Below are positions 18,910-28,538 of a stretch of DNA of 64,000 bases, in pieces. Position 1 is the stretch's first letter. Each line of letters begins with the position of its first letter. Position numbers and translations under genes: made by a program. Location: the NCBI GenBank assembly GCA_000227525.2, contig AGIG01000028.1, forward strand, positions 558,001-622,000, in the 5' to 3' direction. The notes beneath the pieces are model-generated. The model was not told the origin of the DNA and did not search any database. It saw nothing but the letters and a program-made list of their open reading frames with translations. This DNA comes from a gamma proteobacterium HIMB30. Its GTDB lineage: Bacteria > Pseudomonadota > Gammaproteobacteria > Pseudomonadales > Litorivicinaceae.

Positions 18910-20796
18910 TTATTCCTTACCCGTAATTTGCGGTACTGCGACCTGATTAAGTCGCGTCACCTCACCATTATAGCGCCACTCGTAGATGACTTGCGCGGTC
19001 AGCACGCGCTGCACATAGTTTCTGGTTTCGGTAAATGGAATTGAGGCAACCCAAACATCAAGCGGCATGGTTTCCTCTGGCATCCATTGTTTCACTCGAT
19101 GAGGCCCTGCGTTATAGGCCGCGGTTGCCAATGCTGGATGTCCGAAACGACTGAGTTGTTTCGCGAGATAGTAGCTACCGATTCGAATGTTCGTTGATGG
19201 ATTGACCAGGGTTCGATTACCGCGCCACTTCAGATTCAGCTCCTTGGCAGTCTGGCGACCGGTTCTTGGCATGACTTGCATCAAACCAAGTGCTCCAGCC
19301 GGACTTCGAATGTCGTGCATGAAGAGACTTTCTGATCGCATGAGGCCGGAAAGCCATGAGAGTGAAAGATCGTGACGTTTTGCGGCATTTTTGAGTGGTT
19401 TTTCGAATGCGCGGGGATAGCGTAATTCGTAGTCATCGGTGAGTCCCGATTGATGCGCTGTGACCGCAGAACGTGAATGCCAATTCCAGCGATTTGCCAA
19501 GATAGCGGCTGCTTTTTGCTCATCCTCAGTCAGCCGGCCGGTGACAAAATCCCATTGGCGTCTTGCCATGACCGTCAGCCCTTCTTCGAACAGTAAGCGG
19601 GCAACGGTCACATCTGTGCGTAGATTGACCCTCTCAATAAGTGTTTCGACAGGACGTTCTGATTTTGCACGCAGGTCATATGGCACACCGAGGTAATCAG
19701 CGGACAAAAAGCCATACCAGGAGTTGGACTGAGCGACTTTTTGGAATCCGTCCATTGCAAGATCGGCGCTGCCAGTCATTGTCAGTGCTCGCGAAGTCCA
19801 ATAGTTCCATTCGATTTCTCCGCGTTCTTCAGGTGGCAATTTGGAGATTGCCTGTAAGACATCAGGCCATTGTTGATAATGAATGAAATAGCGAACTCGC
19901 CAGTGGTTGAGAATTGGATGCGGCGGTAAATCCATACGCAGTAATGGTGCGGCGGCAGGGTCGAGATTGATCGCCATGGTCCGAGCCGCACCCAAGATGG
20001 CTTGTTGTCTGACAGCCTTGGGAATTTTTCGTTCTTTGATCAGTTTTAACAAGCGATCCGGATTTTTTCTGGCGAGGCGTGAAGCGGCCATATCGGTCCA
20101 TTTCGGAAATTTTTCGGCTTGTTTGGTCAGGAATTTTTCAGGGTGTCGGCGCGCTTGGGCCCACGCGTTGACGTGTTGTTTTGCCGATTGATCAAGTGGC
20201 TTGGCGAGCCAGCGAGCCAGTTGTAACTGCCTTTTCTCAAGTGCGTTATCGATTCGGCGCAAGCGCACTTCTTTGGTAATCAGTCCACGTTTTTTCATCA
20301 TCGAAAACAGCGTATCGCAGTCTTTTGGTTGGCTCTTACCATGAGTCCACAAACGCAATGCGTCACGATGATCGCGCTCGGTGTCCTGTTTGAGATGAAA
20401 TTTCGCTTCAAGTTTGAAGCAATTGAGCTTCACGTTATCTGTTTGGCGATAAAGAAATAAAAAATCGTTGTGCCAGTTTGCTCGACCCAACCGGAATAGT
20501 TTTTTCCAACGGAGGTTGGCGATTGCAGCACTGTCCGGGTATTGATCGATTAATTTTTCGAGATCTTGAGCGGAAATCGATCCCAGTCTTTTCTCGGTGG
20601 ATTCGGCAATGAGTTCTGGATACAGCTGCGAATCTTTCCATGCGTTTTTCATGGATCGACTGATTTTTCCAGTGCGCTCAACAGTGACCCAAGCCCGACT
20701 GAATGAGTCTGCAAAGGCGCTCGTGATGTGAGTGGCAGAAAGGCAGATTGCGATTGCAATTACCTTGAATATGTTACTGACGCCTTGCACATGCAC
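18910..20796 (-). CDS. slt: Soluble lytic murein transglycosylase
   Basis: 628 residues. A signal peptide (hydrophobic core FKVIAIAICLSATHITSAFA, cleavage near AFA) precedes a long superhelical U/L region. The C-terminal SLT catalytic domain contains LMRSESLFMHDIRSPAGALG with the catalytic Glu in SES, then GLMQVMP and ATAAYNAGPHRVKQW. It cleaves peptidoglycan to 1,6-anhydro products in the periplasm. The 5' end has GTG at 20796 and another GTG at 20790; AAGGGG is better spaced for 20790. It is divergent from the SDR gene. Confidence 0.94.
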   Translation of the reverse strand: MHVQGVSNIFKVIAIAICLSATHITSAFADSFSRAWVTVERTGKISRSMKNAWKDSQLYPELIAESTEKRLGSISAQDLEKLIDQYPDSAAIANLRWKKLFRLGRANWHNDFLFLYRQTDNVKLNCFKLEAKFHLKQDTERDHRDALRLWTHGKSQPKDCDTLFSMMKKRGLITKEVRLRRIDNALEKRQLQLARWLAKPLDQSAKQHVNAWAQARRHPEKFLTKQAEKFPKWTDMAASRLARKNPDRLLKLIKERKIPKAVRQQAILGAARTMAINLDPAAAPLLRMDLPPHPILNHWRVRYFIHYQQWPDVLQAISKLPPEERGEIEWNYWTSRALTMTGSADLAMDGFQKVAQSNSWYGFLSADYLGVPYDLRAKSERPVETLIERVNLRTDVTVARLLFEEGLTVMARRQWDFVTGRLTEDEQKAAAILANRWNWHSRSAVTAHQSGLTDDYELRYPRAFEKPLKNAAKRHDLSLSWLSGLMRSESLFMHDIRSPAGALGLMQVMPRTGRQTAKELNLKWRGNRTLVNPSTNIRIGSYYLAKQLSRFGHPALATAAYNAGPHRVKQWMPEETMPLDVWVASIPFTETRNYVQRVLTAQVIYEWRYNGEVTRLNQVAVPQITGKE

Positions 20797-20859
20797 CCCT
20801 TAGCCCAAACAGTGTCAGTGTGACGAAACCGAACGTCAGTCGCAATGGGGGGATCGGTC

Positions 20860-21759
20860 ATGGCGCAAATTCTTTTAACAGGTGCTACCGGATTTGTGGG
20901 CGATGCGCTCCTCCCCGCGTTAGTCAACGATGGGCATTCATTGATCTGTCTGACCCGAAATCCGGCGAAAGCTGCGAAACGATTCGCGACGCTTGGCGCA
21001 TCGATTCGCTGGATCACGTCGGTCACAGAAGTTGCTGTGATGCCGGATGCAGTGATTAATTTATCCGGTGAGGGGATTGCTGATTCGCGCTGGACCGATT
21101 CACGGAAACGTATCCTTCGTGCGTCTCGCATCACCGTGACAGAGCAGTTGGTTGCACAACTCAATGCGCTCGACGGTGAGCCTGATGTGGTTGTTTCCGG
21201 TAGTGCGATCGGATATTACGGACCGCAGACTGACACTGTGACAGAAGAGCAAGCGCCAGGGTCGGATTTTTCGGCGAGATTATGCGCAGATTGGGAAAAA
21301 GCGATCGGTGGGCTCGATGTGGATTCGACACACATCTACACGGTTCGCATCGGAGTGGTTCTCGGGCGCCCTGGCGGATTTCTGGGGCGATTGGAAATGC
21401 CGTTTCGATTTGGTCTAGGTGGCCCGCTGGGTAATGGGCAGCAAATGCTGTCTTGGATCCATCGCGATGACCTGGTCGCAATGATTCGTTGGATGTTATC
21501 GGGTTCACCAGACGCAGGGGCTTATAACGCAACCAGTGCTCAACCGGTGAGCAATGGCGAGTTCACCACGACATTTGGCGACATCTTGAAACGCCCAACC
21601 ATATTTCGTGTTCCGGAAATGCCCATGCGTTTGGCTCTGGGCGAATTAGCGGATCTGTTGTTTAAAGGCCAACCCGTGTATCCCAAGCGTGCGCTCGATC
21701 AGGGTTTTCAATTTGAATACCCCGATCTGCGGCGCGCATTAACCCAGCTATTCAGGTGA
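20860..21759 (+). CDS. NAD(P)-binding epimerase of the TIGR01777/YfcH family
   Basis: 299 residues with a Rossmann start ILLTGATGFVGDALLPAL and the family stretch INLSGEGIADSRWTDSRKR, then SGSAIGYYG with the active-site Tyr region. The C-terminal part is the DUF1731-type tail (KRALDQGFQFEYPDLRRAL). Substrate is unknown for the family; SulA and SDR39U1 are the common names. I chose ATG 20860, preceded by GGGGGGA, over ATG 20845. The 3' end overlaps the convergent lipoprotein gene by 12 bases. Confidence 0.88.
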   Translation: MAQILLTGATGFVGDALLPALVNDGHSLICLTRNPAKAAKRFATLGASIRWITSVTEVAVMPDAVINLSGEGIADSRWTDSRKRILRASRITVTEQLVAQLNALDGEPDVVVSGSAIGYYGPQTDTVTEEQAPGSDFSARLCADWEKAIGGLDVDSTHIYTVRIGVVLGRPGGFLGRLEMPFRFGLGGPLGNGQQMLSWIHRDDLVAMIRWMLSGSPDAGAYNATSAQPVSNGEFTTTFGDILKRPTIFRVPEMPMRLALGELADLLFKGQPVYPKRALDQGFQFEYPDLRRALTQLFR

Positions 21760-22215
21760 GACGCGAGCCAGTGCACCTTGCGTGAGTACCCGGACACGTT
21801 GTCCTTTGGCGAAAGCGTTGACGGAATCCACTTCTTGAACAATCGACAGTGTTTTTCCTGAGTCCATTTGGATGGTGAGTTCGAGACCTTGCGCACGGGT
21901 GGCTTGCTCTTCGATCATGCTGCCAACCACAGCGCCGCCAACAGCGCCCAGGATTGTAAAGATTTCCTGCCCTTTTCCTTGTCCGACGGATGAGCCAGCA
22001 ACGCCACCGATGATTGCTCCCGGTAACTGTCCGGCCTCTGATTGCCTGCCTTCGATAACAACAGGATTGGTGTTTAAGACCGTCCCAAATTCGACTTCCT
22101 GCACTTGCCGCGCTTCTGATCGCGAGTAAGTGCTCCCCTGGAGGCCTGAAACGCAACCAGTAAGGCCAAGCGTCAGTAGGCTGATTCCAGCGATAGTGAT
22201 GATTGATCGCTTCAT
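21748..22215 (-). CDS. SlyB/Pcp-like outer-membrane lipoprotein with glycine-zipper region
   Basis: 155 residues. The lipobox LTLGLTGC ends the signal peptide. The mature part contains a glycine-zipper stretch (PGAIIGGVAGSSVGQGKG, then GAVGGAVVGSMIEE) and a C-terminal domain typical of the SlyB/Pcp family. Such proteins sit in the outer membrane and help its integrity. I chose ATG 22215 because GGAG lies seven bases upstream; the frame is open to 22254. It is divergent from the PhoH-like gene. Confidence 0.88.
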   Translation of the reverse strand: MKRSIITIAGISLLTLGLTGCVSGLQGSTYSRSEARQVQEVEFGTVLNTNPVVIEGRQSEAGQLPGAIIGGVAGSSVGQGKGQEIFTILGAVGGAVVGSMIEEQATRAQGLELTIQMDSGKTLSIVQEVDSVNAFAKGQRVRVLTQGALARVSPE

Positions 22216-22332
22216 TTTTGACTCCGTAGTCATGGCGTTCTCTTTGATTGTCATATAGTGTCATTGCATCGTCATTTAAACGCGACACTCTTGAATGAAT
22301 ACTTTAACGACTTGCCTGAGGCCCGCCATTCC

Positions 22333-23721
22333 ATGAGCAAAAAAACCTTCGTCCTTGATACCAACGTTCTGCTGCATGATCCCATGAGTGTATTCAACTT
22401 TCATGAACATGCAGTGGTCATTCCGATGACCGTTCTTGAGGAACTGGACGACATCAAAGATCGCAAGAAAAACGTCGCGGCAGAAGCGCGGTCTGCGATT
22501 CGCATGGTTGATGAAGTATTAGGGCAGTCAACTCCAGAGGCGATTGCCCAAGGAGTCGAAATTCCAGTCGCGTTGAAGGGTGATAGTGGCAAGCTATTGG
22601 GTACCCTTGCGATTCAACGCTCACCACTCGCAGATGAATCCAGAGGCCGTCTGGATGATATCGAATCCAATGACAATCGAATCATTAACTGTGCTCTTGA
22701 GATTCAGAATCAAGATCCTGCCCTTGAAGTGATCTTGGTAACCAAAGACATCAACATGCGTCTGAAAGCCTTGGGTGCGGGTCTCAATCGGGTTGAAGAT
22801 TATCGCCGTGACCAGTTGGTGAGCGATGTAGAGCTTTTACCATCGGGGCATTTAGAGCTTGAGATGGAATTTTGGAAACTGGTGACCGATGTCGATAGTT
22901 GGAGTGAAGGATCAAAAACCTATCACCGAGTGCCGCGGTCGGTGTTCGCAGAGGAAATCTACGCCAATCAATACGTGATTGACTCAACCGATGAGTTTGC
23001 AGCCCGCATTAGTCAGGTCGAAGAGCAATCGGTTGTATTACTGGATATTGGGCGTCATCGCTTGGAAGACATGGAGGCATGGGGTATTCGGCCCCTGAAT
23101 GTCTATCAGGGGATGGCGATGCACGCGCTATTGGATACTGGGCTTGATTTGAATCTGCTGATCGGTGCAGCAGGTTCTGGTAAGACCTTATTGTCGCTTG
23201 CTTGTGCGTTGGAATTGGTGGTTGAACAAAAGCGGTATTCGAAAATTGTGGTCACGCGTTCAACACCGCCAGTTGCTGAGGATATTGGCTTTCTGCCAGG
23301 AACCGAAGAAGAAAAGATGATGCCTTGGCTTGCCGCGATTCACGACAATCTCGAGGCGCTTCATGAGCATGATGACAATCCGGAAGCCTCGATACGATTT
23401 GCACTCGAGAAAGGCAATATCCAGTTTAAGTCGCTTAACTTTATCCGTGGGCGCTCGATTCAGGATGCGATCATTTTGTTGGATGAATCACAGAATTTAA
23501 CACCACAGCAATTGAAGACCATCATTACGCGCTGCGGTAAAGGATCCAAGATTGTGTGTTTAGGTAATCTGGCACAGATCGACAGCAACTACTTGACCGC
23601 GTTAACCTCCGGGTTGACGTATGTCGTGGAACGATTTAAAGGATGGACCGGCGCGTCGACACAGCACCTTGAAGGGGTTGTTCGTTCACGACTCGCCTCC
23701 TATGCGGAGCAAAATCTGTAA
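22333..23721 (+). CDS. PIN-domain plus PhoH-type ATPase (YlaK family)
   Basis: 462 residues. The N-terminal PIN nuclease-like domain starts TFVLDTNVLLHDP and has later acidic residues (VLEELDDIKDR, DDIESNDNRIINCAL, TKDINMRLKA). The C-terminal PhoH ATPase carries Walker A LIGAAGSGKT and Walker B AIILLDESQNL. The family is proposed to couple RNA unwinding and cleavage. Length is typical. ATG 22333 was chosen as the first codon of the conserved region; an open extension to 22258 has no good ribosome-binding site. The following gene starts directly after its stop. Confidence 0.9.
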   Translation: MSKKTFVLDTNVLLHDPMSVFNFHEHAVVIPMTVLEELDDIKDRKKNVAAEARSAIRMVDEVLGQSTPEAIAQGVEIPVALKGDSGKLLGTLAIQRSPLADESRGRLDDIESNDNRIINCALEIQNQDPALEVILVTKDINMRLKALGAGLNRVEDYRRDQLVSDVELLPSGHLELEMEFWKLVTDVDSWSEGSKTYHRVPRSVFAEEIYANQYVIDSTDEFAARISQVEEQSVVLLDIGRHRLEDMEAWGIRPLNVYQGMAMHALLDTGLDLNLLIGAAGSGKTLLSLACALELVVEQKRYSKIVVTRSTPPVAEDIGFLPGTEEEKMMPWLAAIHDNLEALHEHDDNPEASIRFALEKGNIQFKSLNFIRGRSIQDAIILLDESQNLTPQQLKTIITRCGKGSKIVCLGNLAQIDSNYLTALTSGLTYVVERFKGWTGASTQHLEGVVRSRLASYAEQNL

Positions 23722-25182
23722 GTGCGCATTTGGATACTTTGTCTGGGATTGATCGGCCTCGTGGCTTTGAGCTTAGCTGCCGTTCCTGTTCACTTTGATG
23801 AGGCGCAGTACACCACCTGGCTCGCACACCAGGATTTAAGTTATCAAACCAAAGGGCCATTGGTCACAGCCGTTCAATCCGTTACCCATGGTTTCGAGTT
23901 TTTGCCGCAACTGGTTCAAGTCCGGTTACCGGCATGGATCGCTTGGCTTTTTTCTGGGATTTTACTTCTTTGGCTCGGCCGTCTGGCTGGGTTTAACCAA
24001 GACGCCAGTCGACGTCTACTGATTCTCTACGTGACAAGCCCGATGTTATTCGTCTTGGGCATGGTGCATACCACCGATATTTGGTTGTTGTTTTTTATGT
24101 TGCTGGCGCTTTGTGCATTTGCCTCAATCCTGCACTGTCGCCCGAATCAGCAAACCGAGTTGTGGTGGCTATTGATGGGTGCTGCCCTTGGATTTGGCGC
24201 GCTTGCCAAGCTTTCCATTGCCTTGGTGCCGCTGTCACTGGTTGTTTGGGTCATTTTGAGGACGCCTCGTCTGATCATGACGCCCGGACCCTACCTCGGC
24301 GCATTATTGTGCTGTTTTGTGATGACTCCCTGGATCCTCTGGAATGTGGATCATGATTTTGCACACTTGACTCACGAGTTCGGGCATGTGAACTCAGCAA
24401 ATGATCGCTGGTTTCATACGGTTGATTGGATACCGCTTTTGTTGCTCGCCTCGCTGCCCGTGATCCTTCTCTCAGTATTTGGTGGGTTACGAACGCGGCT
24501 TGATGACCTTGCCAACGAGGGCGAAGAAGCCGTTCGAGACATGTTGCGTTTCAGTTTCGGTGTATTGATTCTTGTGTTCGTCCTGAAGGGATTTTTCGGT
24601 CAGGTCCTCCTGAACTGGACCTTGCCCATGGTGCCTGTGCTGTTGATGATATTTGCCATGCGGATGCGTTGGTCTCCGGCAAACACTTTGATCGCTGGCG
24701 GTGTTCAAATCGCGATATTGGTTGTGCTGATTTATCCCTATGCAGTCGGCCTCAGTATCAAGCAAGATCCATTTCAGAAGATCCGCGGATGGGACCGGGT
24801 GGTACAGGACGCGGCCCGCCTGTCCGGACCAACCGACATCGTGACTACGGATCACTATTCGATGCAGGCATGGGCCCTGTATTTTTGGCCATCTGACCGT
24901 CATGGGATTGATCGATATGCTGCACCTGAAGGACAGGTGATCCCAACGGCCACACGTCGTCGCAATCAGTATGACAATTGGGACGTGCTGTCAAAGCCAA
25001 CGCAGTCTCTGGTGCATATTGGGCAATATTCTGAGGATCTGGCACAACGATGTGCATCATTTAACGAGCTCGGCACAGTGTCCCAAGTGATGCCGGACGG
25101 TACGATCCGTTCCACCCTGACTGTCTACCGTTGTCAAAACTTCAACCCTGAGCCTGCATGGCCTGTGATCAGCCGGCACTAG
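23722..25182 (+). CDS. GT39-like (PMT_2) integral-membrane glycosyltransferase
   Basis: 486 residues with about 10 hydrophobic segments. The first periplasmic loop has HFDEAQY followed by KGPLV, the Asp-Glu pair typical of GT-C enzymes such as ArnT and PMT that use polyprenyl-linked sugars. A further periplasmic loop has MVHTTD. The acceptor, probably lipid A, a protein or another envelope glycan, is unknown. GTG 23722 directly follows the PIN-PhoH stop, so the two are coupled. The C-terminal about 100 residues are soluble. Confidence 0.85.
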   Translation: MRIWILCLGLIGLVALSLAAVPVHFDEAQYTTWLAHQDLSYQTKGPLVTAVQSVTHGFEFLPQLVQVRLPAWIAWLFSGILLLWLGRLAGFNQDASRRLLILYVTSPMLFVLGMVHTTDIWLLFFMLLALCAFASILHCRPNQQTELWWLLMGAALGFGALAKLSIALVPLSLVVWVILRTPRLIMTPGPYLGALLCCFVMTPWILWNVDHDFAHLTHEFGHVNSANDRWFHTVDWIPLLLLASLPVILLSVFGGLRTRLDDLANEGEEAVRDMLRFSFGVLILVFVLKGFFGQVLLNWTLPMVPVLLMIFAMRMRWSPANTLIAGGVQIAILVVLIYPYAVGLSIKQDPFQKIRGWDRVVQDAARLSGPTDIVTTDHYSMQAWALYFWPSDRHGIDRYAAPEGQVIPTATRRRNQYDNWDVLSKPTQSLVHIGQYSEDLAQRCASFNELGTVSQVMPDGTIRSTLTVYRCQNFNPEPAWPVISRH

Positions 25183-25604
25183 TGCGTCATTAAACAGAGC
25201 GTTTGCGTGCTGCAATCTCGAGATGGATACCTGACGAGTTCGAGATGGGGTAGATGCTGGCGGCCGTGGGATATGACTGCATGCTTTGGATTATGGGTCA
25301 CAATCTGTAGGGCGATAGCACCAATCAGTGCATCATTGTGATCGGGCTTGAAAAGCGTCGGGTTTTTTGGGAGTCGGGTCATGATTCTGTCTGTCAGTGG
25401 TTTGAGCGTGCTTGGATGTCCTGTTCGATCATAAGCGTTGATCAGTGCCAGGATGGTTTCGTTACCCAAAAACAATGCATCGGTTATCGTGCTGAGCTCA
25501 AACGACCCTGGTCTGAGGCGTCGACTGCAGAGTGCACAGAGTAGTTTTCTGGTTGGATTCTGAAAAACCAGGCAGTCTCGCTCGTCAAGTCTTTTAACTT
25601 TCAT
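25179..25604 (-). CDS. Hypothetical protein, weak resemblance to a VapC-type PIN domain
   Basis: 141 residues. I do not recognise it firmly. The C-terminal stretch HNDALIGAIALQIVTHNPKHAVISH resembles, over its two halves, the D-x-x-I-A-A-x-A and VTxNxxHF parts of PIN toxins. The mid part FELSTITDALFLGN could be the alpha-helix with the middle acidic residue, but no clear N-terminal Asp motif is seen. It ends inside the last codons of the glycosyltransferase and has no antitoxin-like partner, so it may be decayed or unrelated. Confidence 0.45.
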   Translation of the reverse strand: MKVKRLDERDCLVFQNPTRKLLCALCSRRLRPGSFELSTITDALFLGNETILALINAYDRTGHPSTLKPLTDRIMTRLPKNPTLFKPDHNDALIGAIALQIVTHNPKHAVISHGRQHLPHLELVRYPSRDCSTQTLCLMTH

Positions 25605-25608
25605 TTAA

Positions 25609-25637
25609 TTGACGAGCCCTCACATTTGCTCTTCAAT
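25609..25637 (+). promoter_or_regulatory. Candidate sigma-70 promoter for bioY
   Basis: TTGACG at 25609-25614 and TTCAAT at 25632-25637 are 17 bp apart, about 30 bp before the bioY start codon. The match is moderate. No BirA-type operator is evident. Confidence 0.4.
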
Positions 25638-25670
25638 GCACCGATAGTTTTGAGTTTAGAAGGTATAAGT

Positions 25671-26258
25671 ATGTTGCAGGCAAACGGATTGGTATTAATT
25701 GATGCGCTGTTGGACAGGGGTCGTAGTCAGTTCCGAACTCTGTTTTTGGTTTTAGCAGGCTCTTTGTTGCTCACGCTATCAGCCAAAGTCCAGGTGCCGT
25801 TCTATCCAGTTCCGATGACTTTACAAACGTTAGTCGTGTTGTTGATTGGTGTCGCCTTTGGTTGGCGGATGGGTGTCGCTACAGTGCTTGCGTACCTTGC
25901 TCAAGGCGCGATGGGTTTACCTGTGTTTGCAGGAACGCCTGAGAAGGGGTTGGGTCTTTTGTACATGGCAGGGCCAACAGGTGGCTATTTGGTGGGTTTT
26001 GCGCTCGCCGCTGCGACAACAGGTTGGTTAGCTGAACGTGGTTTGGATCGTTCGATGATCGGGACAGCAATTGCGATGGTCGCTGGTAATGTGGTGATCT
26101 ATGCGTGCGGGTTAGTCTGGTTGTCGACCTTTGTTGGCATGGACAAAGCGGTGACCTTTGGTATGGCTCCATTTTTGTTCGGCGACTTGGTGAAGATTGC
26201 GTTGGCAACAGTCACGCTGCCGATGATCTGGAAGTTTTTAAACCGTCACCAACTGTGA
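25671..26258 (+). CDS. bioY: Biotin ECF transporter substrate-binding protein BioY
   Basis: 195 residues with about six membrane segments. BioY landmarks are AKVQVPFYPVPMTLQTLVVL, then YLAQGAMGLPVFAG, and AGPTGGYLVGF, which line the biotin pocket. It captures biotin; full activity in many species needs the EcfA/T module, which is not in this window, though solitary BioY proteins also work. I chose ATG 25671, preceded by AAGGTA, over an upstream start at 25626. It converges on the PfkB-type kinase gene. Confidence 0.93.
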   Translation: MLQANGLVLIDALLDRGRSQFRTLFLVLAGSLLLTLSAKVQVPFYPVPMTLQTLVVLLIGVAFGWRMGVATVLAYLAQGAMGLPVFAGTPEKGLGLLYMAGPTGGYLVGFALAAATTGWLAERGLDRSMIGTAIAMVAGNVVIYACGLVWLSTFVGMDKAVTFGMAPFLFGDLVKIALATVTLPMIWKFLNRHQL

Positions 26259-26264
26259 TGGCTC

Positions 26265-26287
26265 GAGGCGACTTAGCAGTTCGCCTC
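26265..26287. terminator. Hairpin between convergent bioY and the PfkB kinase gene
   Basis: GAGGCGA and TCGCCTC form a perfect 7-bp stem with a 9-base loop covering the junction and the last kinase codons. No T run follows, so a bidirectional terminator role is tentative. Confidence 0.35.
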
Positions 26288-27277
26288 AAATTCCTCGAGT
26301 AATACTGCATGGTTCGCGACTGCCACGCGCGGGCCATATTGCGTGATCAGATAACCGGATGTATGCACTCCAAAGCGTGCTGACTTTTCAAAGCCCCAAT
26401 CGTTCGATAATCCGTATAAAAATGCGCCAGCGAACATGTCACCAGCACCATTGGTGTCGACAGATGTGACGACACGGCCTGGTATATCAAACCGTTGCGT
26501 GCCATCGAAAACCGTTGCGCCATCTTTGCCACGTGTGCAGACCCATTGCGTTGCTGTATTCGATAATGCGGTCAAGGCACTTTCAATTGACTCTTCACCA
26601 GTCCAGGTCATGGCTTCTTGTTCATTACAGAACAATAAATCAACACCATCACCAACCATCTCAGAGACCTGGTCTTTAAAGTAGGTCACCATGGCAGGGT
26701 CTGAAAATGTCAGCGCCACTTGAATTCCTGCTTCTTTCGCGATTTGGTGTGCCCGAATGGCCGCCTCGCGAGCCTTATCGGAGCTTGCCAGGTAGCCTTC
26801 GATGTAGAGCATGCGTGATGCTTTTAGGGCATTTTCATCAATCTCATGGGCACCCAAATCACCGGTGATGCCGAGGAAGGTATTCATGGTGCGTTCGGCA
26901 TCATCTGTCACCATGACCAAACAACGTCCAGTCGTTCCTGGCTCGCGGATTTGATCGAGATTGGTTGCGACACCAGAATCCACAAGATCTTGATGATAAA
27001 AAGCTCCCAGCTCGTCATCTGCCACTTTGCAGCTGTAAAACACTTTGGCTCCGAAGTTTGCAGCTGCGATCAGCGAGTTGGCAGCTGATCCACCGGACGC
27101 TTGCTTTTTCAGCTCACCTTGATTGCGAAGTTGCTCTTCAAGCACGGCTAATTGTGCGTCATCGATCAAGGTCATCATGCCCTTCTCGACACCCAGTCCA
27201 ACCAACAGCTCGTCTGAAATGTGGTATTCGGTATCAACCAATGCGTTACCGAGCCCATACAAGTCAAAGTGCGCCAT
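26273..27277 (-). CDS. PfkB-family sugar/nucleoside kinase, adenosine-kinase-like
   Basis: 334 residues, ribokinase fold. The N-terminus DLYGLGNALVDTEY and the C-terminal signature DTNGAGDMFAGAFLYGL, with the catalytic Asp in GAGD, are clear. The substrate-lid region has GGSAANSLIAAANFG. Gammaproteobacterial proteins of this type are usually annotated as adenosine kinase or inosine-guanosine kinase-like; the substrate is inferred only. Its start overlaps the stop of the aminotransferase gene (TAATG), so they form one operon. Confidence 0.85.
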   Translation of the reverse strand: MAHFDLYGLGNALVDTEYHISDELLVGLGVEKGMMTLIDDAQLAVLEEQLRNQGELKKQASGGSAANSLIAAANFGAKVFYSCKVADDELGAFYHQDLVDSGVATNLDQIREPGTTGRCLVMVTDDAERTMNTFLGITGDLGAHEIDENALKASRMLYIEGYLASSDKAREAAIRAHQIAKEAGIQVALTFSDPAMVTYFKDQVSEMVGDGVDLLFCNEQEAMTWTGEESIESALTALSNTATQWVCTRGKDGATVFDGTQRFDIPGRVVTSVDTNGAGDMFAGAFLYGLSNDWGFEKSARFGVHTSGYLITQYGPRVAVANHAVLLEEFEANC

Positions 27278-28464
27278 TAAAGAACCTTGGTCACTGCATC
27301 ACACAGTGGGTCGATATTGGCAGGGGTGATACCCGCAACATTGATCCGGCCTGAACCGACAATGTAGATGTGATTGTCAGCGCGAAGTTTCAGCACCTGC
27401 TCTTGCGTGAGACCTGAAAAGCTAAACATCCCTTTTTGATGGTTAATAAAATCAAAATCGACCACTTGCTGACGATCGGTCATTCCTTGGACAAAGGCCT
27501 GACGCATCGCTTTTATCCGGGACCGCATCTCTGCAAGCTCCTCGATCCACAATGCTTTTAATGTTGCATCCCCAAGGATCGTTGCGACGATTTTTCCGCC
27601 ATGTGCAGGTGGGCTTGAGTAAATCGCTCGAATGGCTGCCTGCACATGGCTGAATGCATTGATCGCATCATCGGCTGTTTCTTCGACAACGGTGATTGCG
27701 CCGATTCGCTCGCTGTAAAGACCGAAATTCTTTGAGAAAGAGCTCGCAATCAGCACGGATAAGCCTGCATCAACTAATACATGAAGCCCAGCGCGATCTT
27801 CCTCTAACCCCTCGCCAAAGCCTTGATAAGCAAAGTCGACAAGGCAAATGAGATTTTTGGCTTTGGCTTGTGCTGCGATCGCTTCCCATGCCGTCTGATC
27901 AAGGTCGATCCCTGATGGATTGTGACAACAACCGTGCAGAATGACGATGTCGCCTTCAGCGACGCCTTCGAGATCTGCCATGAAGCCTTCGCCGTCGAGG
28001 CCCTGTGATGCTTTGTCATAGTAGCGGTAGTCTTTAACAGGAAATCCAGCAGCTTCAAAGATCGCTTGATGGTTGGCCCAGCTCGGGTTGGAGAGCCATA
28101 CGGTTGCTTTTGGCGCGGCACGTAAAAGGAAGTCCGCAGCGACTCGTAGCGCGCCGGTTCCACCGGGTGTTTGTGCGGTTTTCGCTCGAGCTTCTTGGAT
28201 GATCGCGTGGCCTGCTCCGAACAGAAGCTCTTGTGTGTGGGTTGCTAATTCAGGGACGCCTGGGATTGAAAGATACCCTTTGCTTGATTCGTTTTTCAGA
28301 AGATGAGTCTCAGCCTGTGTCACTGCTTTTAGGATCGGTGTCTTCCCTGTCGCGTCCTGATAGACACCAACCCCTAAATTAATTTTATCGGGATGAGTAT
28401 CAGCTTTGAACGTTTCAGTTAAGCCAAGGATTGGATCGGCAGGGGCCAAATCGAGTTGGAACAT
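27277..28464 (-). CDS. Aspartate/aromatic aminotransferase (AspC/TyrB family)
   Basis: 395 residues, PLP fold type I, class I. Family features are INLGVGVYQDATGKTPI near the N-terminus, HGCCHNPSGID, and the PLP-lysine motif ASSFSKNFGLYSERIGA. The terminal part with SGRINVAGI is typical. It transfers amino groups between glutamate and oxaloacetate or aromatic keto acids; the two substrate classes cannot be separated by eye. ATG 28464 has GGAG eight bases upstream; the frame opens at GTG 28473. Confidence 0.9.
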   Translation of the reverse strand: MFQLDLAPADPILGLTETFKADTHPDKINLGVGVYQDATGKTPILKAVTQAETHLLKNESSKGYLSIPGVPELATHTQELLFGAGHAIIQEARAKTAQTPGGTGALRVAADFLLRAAPKATVWLSNPSWANHQAIFEAAGFPVKDYRYYDKASQGLDGEGFMADLEGVAEGDIVILHGCCHNPSGIDLDQTAWEAIAAQAKAKNLICLVDFAYQGFGEGLEEDRAGLHVLVDAGLSVLIASSFSKNFGLYSERIGAITVVEETADDAINAFSHVQAAIRAIYSSPPAHGGKIVATILGDATLKALWIEELAEMRSRIKAMRQAFVQGMTDRQQVVDFDFINHQKGMFSFSGLTQEQVLKLRADNHIYIVGSGRINVAGITPANIDPLCDAVTKVL

Positions 28465-28538
28465 TGAAGTCACTCCAGAGACGTCATTCGGAAAGGGCGC
28501 GATTGTCGCACAATTTGGTTTTAAAACGCGAGATCGAC

